A stretch of DNA of 64,000 nucleotides from Heterohyrax brucei (taxonomy: Eukaryota > Chordata > Mammalia > Hyracoidea > Procaviidae): positions 150,778,329 through 150,842,328 of the forward strand of contig CM053143.1 of NCBI GenBank assembly GCA_028571685.1, in the 5' to 3' direction. The position numbers and the translations under genes were made by a program. Below the pieces are notes generated by a model. It was not told where the DNA came from. It was given only the letters and a program-made list of their open reading frames with translations, and did no database searches. Positions 56,858 to 64,000 of this stretch are shown piece by piece (the stretch's first letter is position 1; each line of letters opens with the position of its first letter).

Positions 56858-57518
56858 AAGAAATCAAACGGCTGCCATCCGAGGACACAGCAAATGGTCC
56901 CAGCTCAGCAGGAACGGATGCTCACTGAGGACAAAAATGACATGCGGTAAAGACAACCTGGAAGACAGAGAGACCCACAAGAGTGGGTGCCTGCGTTGAC
57001 TTGGGACCGGAAGAACCAGATGGTGCCCGGCCACCACCAGTGATAGCCATGATGGAGCTCACAGAGAGGAGTCTCACTGGCAACACAAGAATAAAAAGGG
57101 GTGCATCACGAGATCTCCACTAGAAGACCTTAATTGATGGTCCAGCGGTTTCGGGGTTTCCCTGAGAGCATGGCCCCAGGCCCTGATGCTGCCCTTACCC
57201 ATGGATTATAACGAAGGTCCACTCTTTGGACAGGAATGGATTGGACTTGGCAATGCAGAGTGACCATATACTGGAAGCACTTTATGGTTCTATACATCTA
57301 TAGGATATCATCCTGCTGACCTCTGGCTGGAGGAGGGAGAGTGGGTGGAAAGGAGCAGAAAGGAGGCTGTTGGGAGGATGGGACATGTATGGAGCAGAGA
57401 GGAATGGTGTGCTGTCACCGGACAGGGAGAGCAGTGGGCATGTGAATTTATACGAGAATGTACATTTTCACTCAGTCATGTTAAATAAAAAATAAAAAAT
57501 AAAAAAAAGAAATCAAAC
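56858..57518 (+). mobile_element. L1 3'-UTR insertion with perfect 12-bp target duplication
   Basis: AAGAAATCAAAC at 56858-56869 recurs at 57507-57518. The 637-bp insert begins within the L1 3' UTR (GCTGCCATCCGAGGACACAG). It closely tracks 31858-32500 and ends in an A-rich tail. There is no coding content. Confidence 0.95.
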
Positions 57519-57855
57519 AATGTATTGCACTGAGCAAACAGCTGGAAAAAAACCTCTCTAAAATGTTACAAAGCAAAGATGTCACTTTGAAAACTAAGGT
57601 CTGCTTGACCCAAGCCATGGTATTTTCAGTCACCTCGTATGTATACAAAAGTTGGACAATGAATAAGGAAGATGGAAGAAGAATTGACACTTTTGAATTA
57701 CAGTGCTGTTGAAGAACACTGAATACACCATGGATTGCCAGAAGGACAAACAAATAACTGAACAAAACAAATCTGTCTTCAAAGATGTATAGCCAGGCTG
57801 CTCCTTAGAAACAAGACTGGTGACACTTTATCTCACGTATCTGGAACATGTTATT

Positions 57856-58022
57856 CCAAAACCAAACCCACTGCCACTGAGTCAGATCCAGCTCATAGTG
57901 ACCCTACAGGTCAGGGCAGAACTGCCCCATAGAGTTGTCAAAGAGTGCCTGGTGGATTTGAGCTGTCAACCTTGTGGTTAGCAGACATAGCACTTAACTC
58001 AGTATGCCACCAGGGTTTCTGG
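57856..58022 (-). repeat. AfroSINE inserted in RTE
   Basis: A full-length, well-preserved antisense copy: CCAAAACCAAACCCACTGCC, CCCCATAGAGTTGTCAAAG, GGTTAGCAGACATAGCACTT, CACCAGGGTTTC. ATGTTATT (left) and ATGTCTTATT (right) look like a target duplication with a small change. Confidence 0.92.
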
Positions 58023-58245
58023 ATGTCTTATTAGTAGGGATCAATTCCTGGAGAAGGGCATCATGCTTTGTACAGTAGAGGGTCAGCAAAAAAGGTGAAG
58101 ATTCTCAGTGAGGTGGATGGACACAGAGGCCGCAGCAATGGGCTCTAGCCTGGTGATGATGGTAACGATGGTACAGGTTTAGACAATGTGTTGCTCTGCT
58201 GTACACAGAGTTGCTATGTGTTGGAACTGATTTGATAGCACGTGG

Positions 58246-58398
58246 CAATAGTAACAACATATACTTTAAAACATATACATTAATATGTATTAAATGTATA
58301 TATTGCTGTTGTTGGGTGCTATCAATGACAATAACATATACTTTTAAATATATATATTAATATGTATTAAACATACTTGGCTGTTGTTGGGTGCTACC
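58246..58398 (+). repeat. tandem duplication of about 77 bp
   Basis: Units 58246-58322 and 58323-58398 share AACATATACTTT, TTAATATGTATTAAA and TGCTGTTGTTGGGTGCTA-type sequence in the same order with a few changes. The duplication spans the RTE end and the tail of the next AfroSINE. Confidence 0.85.
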
Positions 58399-58586
58399 AA
58401 GTCAATGTACACTCACAGTGACCCCATTTGAAGGAATAGAACTTCCTCACATGGTTTTCTCGGCTGTAATCTTTACAGGAGCAGATTGCCTGGTCTTTTG
58501 CCCCACAGAACCACTGGGTGGGTTCAACCAGACAAAGCTTTCAGTTAGCAGTCAAGCATTTAACCATTGTGCCACCACAGTTCTCA
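58381..58586 (-). repeat. AfroSINE, medium variant
   Basis: Antisense: tail CTGTTGTTGGGTGCTACCAA (of RTE type), module GGCTGTAATCTTTACAGGAG and CAGATTGCCTGGTCTTTTGC, head AGTTAGCAGTCAAGCATTTA. Confidence 0.87.
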
Positions 58587-59619
58587 TCTGTCTATCTTTC
58601 TGTCTGTCCGTCTATGTGTGTATTCTCAAGAATTGTCTAAGCTATGCCATATTCCTAAAAGTAAAATGTAGTAGCTGCAGCAAGTAGCTTGACAAAATCA
58701 GTAACTGAGAACTTCCTTCTAAGACTGGTTAGTTATTCTGAAACTGAAAAACTGAAACAGAAATGAGGAAAATAAAAATAAGTCTATCAAAAAGAGATGT
58801 CAGTAGCTCTATGGATAGACTAAAGACCCTAGGTTGTATAAAAAGGGAAGGACAATAAATCTGACACCACCTGAATTCTACTCTGACATCATAACCAAGA
58901 AGAAAGCAGTGAATACAGACCAATTCCAGACCACAGCTCACACCACAAGCATGGCTGAGGTCAGGTTTTCGTATGTAAGTAATGGAATTAGCTCTAGGAG
59001 GGGCAAGCAACCTGCAGTGACTTTTCATGTTGTATCCTTTATGGTATTTGCAGGGACGTGGCCAATAACAGCCAGGCGTCTGTTTACCAAAGTCCTTCTC
59101 CAGCACCACCCACAGAAACGCTCATGGAAAGCCCTGCCAAAGCTCACATGGGTATCAAACAGAAGGAACTGGATGTGGCCATGTAAAACATGCCCCAGTC
59201 ATTTCGCAACCTCCATTTCTTCACAGATGGCTGTTATGGAAGAAATGACTGCTTACAGAAACAGAGGCTCTAGGAATTAATTGGGCCACCAGGATGAAAG
59301 CAACGTGAAAATTTATTAATTATCCCATTTCATAATCAAATTGTGATTTACCAGGTGTGGGATATAAGGCATTAAGATTAAAACTGCCACTCTAAAACGT
59401 ATCTGGCAAAAGGTGAGTGGGTGATCTGAAGCCAGGGATGGATCACCATTAAAGACCTCCAAAGTTAAAAAAGGATTTCCCAAATAAAAATATCAGAATG
59501 TGCCACACAACAGCAAAACCAGGCGGAGACCAGTGGCTCACACATCTTTGCATTTGCAAGAGATCTGAGGCCCCAAGCTCTGGAATGGACCACAAAAAAA
59601 CCTTCCTGCTCTGGCGGTA
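58587..59619. other. unassigned DNA with the window's longest open frame
   Basis: A 148-codon plus-strand frame (58834-59280, ATG at 58846 downstream of a non-ATG start) overlaps a 126-codon minus frame. Neither translation shows a family motif, signal peptide or membrane span that I recognise, and no Kozak or splice context stands out. The length is within chance for 64 kb. No repeat is named here. Confidence 0.4.
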
Positions 59620-59771
59620 CCAAACCCAAACCCCTGCTGTCCAGTTAATTCCAACCCATAGCAACCATACAGGACCAACATTCAAGTTTCCGTGGAGCGC
59701 CTCGTGGATTCAAACTGCTGACCATCTGGGTAGCATCCTTACCACTTAACCACTATGCCACCAAGGTTCCC
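59620..59771 (-). repeat. AfroSINE, short variant
   Basis: Antisense: CCAAACCCAAACCCCTGCTG, GTTTCCGTGGAGCGCCTCG, ACCACTTAACCACTATGCC. A small body deletion removes part of the TAGAACTGCC stretch. Confidence 0.9.
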
Positions 59772-59860
59772 AGGAGCTGAAAATAGAAGACCACCCAAGG
59801 GCCAGAGCTGTCCTCAATCCACACTCTCACAGTTGGACTCAGGGAATCTAGAGTCTGATA

Positions 59861-59975
59861 AGGAGGCCCTGGATGGCACAACTGGTAAACAGCTAGAATA
59901 ACAACTGAGAGGTTGGGAGTTAAAATCCACCTGAATGTGCCTCTGAGGAAAGTCTGGTGATTGGCTTCTGAGAAG
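59861..59975 (+). repeat. AfroSINE, long variant, 5' half only
   Basis: The head AGGAGGCCCTGGATGGCACA, B-box-like GGTTGGGAGTTAAAATCCAC and the module GAGGAAAGTCTGGTGATTGG are present, and the tail is missing. Retroposition truncates 5' ends, so loss of the 3' half implies a later deletion or internal priming. Confidence 0.8.
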
Positions 59976-60009
59976 TGGTATATTCTTTTCCTTTTTCCAG
60001 TGGTAGAAT

Positions 60010-60081
60010 TCTTTTTTAAAAAATTGTACTTTAGATGAAGGCTTACAGAACAAACTGGCTTCTCATTAAACAGTATATTCA
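60010..60081 (-). repeat. antisense L1 3'-end fragment
   Basis: TTGTACTTTAGATGAAGGC and ACAAACTGGCTTCTCATTAA match the start of 5656-6002. The mariner end at 60082 follows directly. Confidence 0.65.
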
Positions 60082-60232
60082 AGGTCTGACCACTAAGTTC
60101 ATAAACCCATCCAAAAAAAAGGGCCACATACCTCGTTGCTGAATATAACTATAGTTACCTTCAAAGTACTGCCCCAGGGAAGCTATGCACTGATGCCAGC
60201 AACTTGCCCACCCTTCAAAGCACTTTTTCTAC
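60082..60232 (-). mobile_element. mariner-family 3' end, solo
   Basis: GGTCTGACCACTAAGTTCA (terminus), ACCTCGTTGCTGAATATAAC, TACCTTCAAAGTACTGCCCC and GCACTGATGCCAGCAACTTG match the left arm of 9905-10466 block for block. About 150 bp remains. Its antisense encodes the last transposase residues in broken form. Confidence 0.82.
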
Positions 60233-60911
60233 GACTGCTACTGCTTTGATTCTCTCATCCTTTTACTACTTTCCTGCACTCCCCTTATGTTGCAGAGATT
60301 GATTATATACATCACTAGTTTAGACTTCCCTCCAGTTTCACGGTTTGACTCAATTCCCATGCTTACATATCTTCAATGCATTTACGGTGCTGTAGGGTTA
60401 GGCATGTGTGTCTGTCTGTCCCCACCTGCCCCCGCAAACACACACACTCTCTTTCTGCTCTTTTACCTCTCACCCCTTGCTGGACACTAATTCTGTTAAA
60501 CATCATCCTTCTAGATCTAATCTACATTTTTTTAAAAAAAGCAGAGAAAGGAAAACAGCAGCTGAGTTCATGGAACCAGTGAAATGTACTGTGACTGACA
60601 GCCGTCTAGAGTCCAGACTGCTGCACCCAAACACGCAAGGGCTGGGACTGCTGTCTACGGAGTAAGAGCTCAATGCTAAGAGACTGAAAGTAATCCATTC
60701 TCTTCTGAATTTCATTTTCTCGTTATCCTCTTTCTAGTGGGCAAAGGAAAGTTTATAAATCACTGAAATCATGGTTTAAGGGGCTTCTTTATTGAACACA
60801 AGTCTGAGAGCTCAGTACTCAAAAGGTCCCAAGTTAATTTCAATAACCAATCCTGCTCCTCCTCCTCCTCCTGCTGCTGCTGCTGCAGCTGCAACTGCAT
60901 TTCTTAAGCCA
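60233..60911. other. unassigned DNA with a CTC/CTG trinucleotide run
   Basis: 60851-60896 holds (CTC)n followed by (CTG)n. In one frame it reads as a proline run then an alanine run, but no gene context supports coding. The remainder is unassigned. Confidence 0.6.
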
Positions 60912-61133
60912 TATGACAGGAACAATTCTAGGATCTTTACTACAGTGACTAATTTAATCTTCAAGAAAACCATGTAAGGTAGTTATTATATCATTCCCTG
61001 TTTACAAATGAAGAAACAGAAGCCTGAAATCATTTGAGTAATCTGCTAAGGAGCTGCAAATGCAAGATTTAAATCTATGCCATGCGACTCTAGAACATCA
61101 GCTCCTAACCACCACACTACACTGCCTTCTGTA
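60912..61133 (-). repeat. MIR SINE
   Basis: Antisense: AACAATTCTAGGATCTTTAC, TTTACAAATGAAGAAACAG, GATTTAAATCTATGCCATGC and CACCACACTACACTGCCTTC follow MIR order. Confidence 0.85.
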
Positions 61134-61208
61134 AGCACAGCTGTTATGAAGACCAACTGAGGGCCATCTATTTCATGAATGTCTACTGAAGCCTACTATA
61201 TACTAAAT

Positions 61209-61353
61209 CCTAGCTGGTGTCACAGCAGGTAAGAATTCGGCTGCTAACCAAAAGGTCAGCAGTTTGAATCCACTAGCCGCTGCTTGGAAGCCCCATAGGG
61301 CAGTTTTCCTGTGTCCTACAGTCACTTGACGGACATAGGTTGGGTTTGGTTTA
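61209..61353 (+). repeat. AfroSINE, short variant, internal deletion
   Basis: The head TAGCTGGTGTCACAGCAGGT, a good B box GGTCAGCAGTTTGAATCCAC, body CCCATAGGGCAGTTTTCC and tail CATAGGTTGGGTTTGGTTT are present. The GGGTCGCTATGAGTC stretch is mostly lost. Confidence 0.88.
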
Positions 61354-63339
61354 CTATATACCAGGTGCTGGAAAATTCCCCTGAGAACACTGAACACTGT
61401 CCTATACAGTCAACATTCCTGTGACAGCTTCCCTAGCTGCCATCTATCAGAGTCTCCTAACAGTAAGCACGCTTTATCCGTTAGTTAAGCAACCTCAGTA
61501 ATAGCAGGCTTTTTTCTTTATCTTTATGTTTCCATCATTCTCAGAGAATATAATCAGCACTCTTCTCAGCATTACCCGAGGCTCTATCAAGAGCCATTGG
61601 GAATGTGCAGGTGCCTGAAATGGTGCAGCTACAGACCTGAACAGAAACAGGAAGATGAGCAAAAGGGTGTCTGGAAATCCTTTTCTGCCGTATCACTCAG
61701 TTAGGGCATGCACTGACAAATTTTCCATGATCTGCTCAACAGGGAAAGGCAAACCCCAATGACAGTGATATATTCTTGTCCCTTCTTCCAACCTTAGGAA
61801 GGTCCTCAGTGGTGGAAGTCTCAGTGGCCCAGTTGCACCCCGACACTTTCATGCACAGAGCAGGAGAGCAGAGTGACACGTAGCCCTGGGAATAATTCCT
61901 CAGGGACAGCCATTGTGTTGTAGCTGACCTTCCCACTGGGCACTACTCGCCCTGCAGCGGAGAACAAACCCCTTCTCCCCAGGGCTGCTGACTCAGCCAC
62001 ACTGGGAACAGCCTAAAGGGGTGTTTTAGACACCCCAGACATTTAGTGTATTCAGTACAATGAAGGAAATAGCAGTCGATCACTGAGGGGTATAAAAATG
62101 AGGAGCTGGCTGAATAAAGGTGATAAAAATAGATTTTCCGATTCTAGGAAGATGAATCATTTTGCTATGTGGATTTACTAGGCTTGGTTTCAACCCAGCC
62201 TCATAAATTAGACTGAAGAAAATCTTCTCTCAGATAACCAGCGGTCTGAAGCATTCAGTGTTCAGACAGGTCTGACAGGATTTTATTAGAGAATTGCCCA
62301 GAAATAACTTCCACTCCATCTCCAGCCTGCAGTAAATACTAACCCTGAAGGACAAGGGCTGAGATGATGAGGCTGAGTCCGGATTTCCTGCCTCCTCCTT
62401 CCCTCTCCACTTGTCTCCTCATTTTGTCTCTCTTTATTGTGAGAAATGGGTCTTTGTAGCAAGCAAAGGGGACTGTGGAGACAAGGACAAATGTAAGGGG
62501 GAGCTAAGTGACACAGCACCTCATATACAAGCTGTCACACTTTCCCCTTCACTTCATGTGCTGTTGAGTAACAGCGAGCTGTCAGTGTACATCTTTAAAA
62601 TACACCCGAGTTCTTTCTACTTCACAAAATTCATGAAAATCCTCTTTATTTCAAAAAATCTAATAGGCATATGCATCTTCCATCACGTACTCCAAAAATC
62701 TTTCCTCAGAGAGAGAGAGAGAGAGAAAGGAAAAAAGAAAAAGAAAAAGAAAAAAAGAATTAAAAGTAACAGATGGTACAGATATCAGGAGGCAAGTTAA
62801 ATAAACTTCACAGGAAAGTAATTTTTAATATCACTTTAGCTATACCATAAGTGCAGAAATGTAATCCCTTTTCTTACCAAGTGTTAGACTCTGCATAGCT
62901 TCTTCCTTCTTTCCTTCCCTCCTGGACTCTTATAAGAATGTATTTTTTCATATCCACGTTAACTTACCAATACACGTCCTCACACTCTGCATTCAACTCC
63001 AACGTATTCACACTGGAGATGGCTAGGGCATCTTTCCCTGTGGGCTCCAAAAGTGAGCCCCCAAAGCAGCAGCTGACACCCCCTTACATTCCCTCTGCCC
63101 AGACTGTCCCCCTCACAGCAAACACCCTGCTCTGGCCATGGGCAGCGAAAGCAGCCTGAATTGCTGACGCTGTGAGAGGGAACTAAGCTGAAGAGAGCTT
63201 GACTGCCACACCTATTGGGGAGGGAGACTGTGGAGGGAGGCGGAGAATTGTTCTCAGGAAGGGGAATGAAACCCCAAGAGGCAGAGATGGCAGAATGTCA
63301 TTCTACTGTGCTTGCAGTGGGCTTTCAAGAAACCCAAAT
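61354..63339. other. single-copy-looking DNA, about 2 kb
   Basis: No gene is recognised. It is the most GC-balanced repeat-poor stretch. TGCTGACTCAGCC (61986-61998) is one base from a palindromic Maf/AP-1-type element. Purine microsatellites (GA)n and (AAAAG)n lie at 62710-62760. A 129-codon open frame (62411-62800) has no motif and runs into the purine repeat. Confidence 0.45.
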
Positions 63340-63530
63340 CAGCAGCCCTCTAGCTGATTCCAACTCCTGGCACCTCCACACACGCAGAGTAGAAGGTGGA
63401 TTTTCAAAACTGTGACCTTTTGAAAGTAGATCACCGGGCCCATCTTCCTGGGAGCTTTGGGTGCATTCAAATCTCCAATCTTTCAAAAGTTAGTAGCTGA
63501 GTACTCAACAATATGCACTACCCAGGGGCT
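63340..63530 (-). repeat. AfroSINE, long variant
   Basis: Antisense: AAACCCAAATCAGCAGCCC, AGTAGATCACCGGGCCCATC, CTGAGTACTCAACAATATGC. Highly diverged. Confidence 0.8.
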
Positions 63531-63548
63531 ATCAGTAGATTTGCAATA

Positions 63549-63681
63549 CCAAAACACCAAACCCACTGCTGTCTCCCGGAGACCTGAGGTCAGAGTAGAA
63601 CCACCCCATGGAGTTTCCAGGGAGAGCCTGGAGGATTTGAACTGCCAGCCTTTTGATTAGCAGCGGTAGCACTTCACCAGG
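63549..63681 (-). repeat. AfroSINE, short variant
   Basis: Antisense: CACCAAACCCACTGCTGTC, CCCATGGAGTTTCCAGGGAG, GATTAGCAGCGGTAGCACTT. It lies 18 bp from the previous copy, again in tandem. Confidence 0.88.
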
Positions 63682-63734
63682 CTTGTGATACTGTCAGAAA
63701 ATCTGAGTCCAGAATAGGCACCCAAGTGTGACCT

Positions 63735-64000
63735 GAGGGATGAAGGCTTAGATCCCATCTCTGAAATAAAGTAGCTGCACAACCTCAGGTATGTCACTGC
63801 CTTCCGGGTCTCAGCTTTCTCATTTGTAAAATAACGGTGTTTAAAAAGTATATCTTTCCATAGCTGCTAGTTCTAAACTCCTAAGGCCATCATAATATTA
63901 AGTCCATTAAATACTAAGCACAGCTACAATTTATTGAAACCTATTATGTACCACATCACACTATGTGAACCATACTGGGCATTTTATAAGGACCCCTGAG
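63735..64000. repeat. MIR fragments at the window edge
   Basis: 63735-63860 is sense MIR (GATCCCATCTCTGAAATAAAG, CACAACCTCAGGTATGTCAC, TCAGCTTTCTCATTTGTAAAA). 63908-64000 looks like an antisense fragment (ATTTATTGAAACCTATTATG) cut by the window end. Confidence 0.7.

Larger units (their letters stand above)
56755..58260 (+). mobile_element. RTE LINE 3' part carrying an L1 and an AfroSINE
   Basis: RTE pieces are 56755-56869, 57507-57855 and 58023-58260. Blocks: TTCATTTTACTTGGATTCAC, GTCACTTTGAAAACTAAGG, GTTGGACAATGAATAAGGAA, CAATTCCTGGAGAAGGGCA, and a tail TTGCTATGTGTTGGAACTG. Removing the two inserts rejoins the element exactly at its target duplications. Confidence 0.92.

Noticed and set aside
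58834..59280. 148-codon open frame as a protein-coding gene
   Set aside because: No family motif, no splice or promoter context, and an equally open frame on the opposite strand. The length is within chance expectation for a 64-kb window, so it was kept only as a low-interest finding.
62411..62800. 129-codon frame with a basic, lysine-rich C-terminus
   Set aside because: The basic tail is a translation of the (GA)n/(AAAAG)n purine microsatellite, and the rest has no motif or conservation signal that I can see.

Overview
This window is nuclear DNA from a placental mammal, almost certainly an afrotherian and most likely an elephant or a close paenungulate relative. Three things point there. 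About thirty copies of a tRNA-headed SINE of the AfroSINE type are present. A BovB-like RTE LINE ends in a CCTAACAACAACAA-type tail. Young L1 3' ends carry the long afrotherian 3' UTR. Older pan-mammalian repeats (MIR, L2, L1M/HAL1, MaLR LTRs, MER2) lie underneath. The species call rests on remembered family consensus sequences, not on a search.

No complete protein-coding gene, tRNA, rRNA or CRISPR array can be supported. Almost every recognisable open reading frame is a broken piece of a transposon: L1 ORF2 C-terminus at 31064-31500, RTE endonuclease at 48710-49048, RTE C-terminal domain at 37723-38031, and mariner transposase C-terminus at 10044-10253. The window reads as intergenic or deep intronic DNA. 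One phase-compatible pair of exon-like segments (54819-55078 and 55207-55385) is the only hint of a non-transposon transcript, and it is weak.

Layout. 1-7.6 kb: L1M and HAL1 fragments carrying SINEs and an antisense L1 piece. 7.6-9.5 kb: a MaLR LTR split by an L1 that itself carries an RTE piece. 9.9-10.5 kb: a fold-back mariner derivative. 11.6-13.3 kb: a young L1 3' end, MIR and SINEs. 14.1-15.7 kb: MER2 split by an ERV LTR, then a MaLR LTR. 16-21 kb: mostly unassigned, with a SINE at 18 kb. 21-25.7 kb: dense SINE, RTE and MaLR copies. 25.7-30.9 kb: mostly single-copy-looking DNA. 31-32.6 kb: an L1 inside an AfroSINE. 33.5-35 kb: clustered AfroSINEs. 35-39.5 kb: HAL1, a MaLR LTR, two head-to-head RTE copies and an ERV LTR stacked together. 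39.5-48 kb: L2, MIR, a MaLR LTR and antisense L1 3' ends. 48.2-51.6 kb: a nearly full-length dead RTE with another RTE 3' end inside it. 52-56.7 kb: MIRs and single-copy-looking DNA. 56.7-58.6 kb: RTE split by both an L1 and an AfroSINE. 58.6-64 kb: SINEs, a second mariner end and MIRs.

The parts work together only as a transposition record. The RTE and the SINEs share a 3' tail, which fits trans-mobilisation of the SINEs by the RTE reverse transcriptase. Several insertions are tail-only (25-62 bp) with clear target-site duplications. The nested insertions give a relative order: MIR/L2/HAL1/MER2 oldest, then MaLR/ERV LTRs and RTE, with AfroSINE overlapping RTE activity, and the afrotherian L1 copies latest. 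I found no convincing new biological system. The most unusual items are the tail-only RTE/SINE insertions, the fold-back mariner and the RTE derivative with an inverted 5' end.
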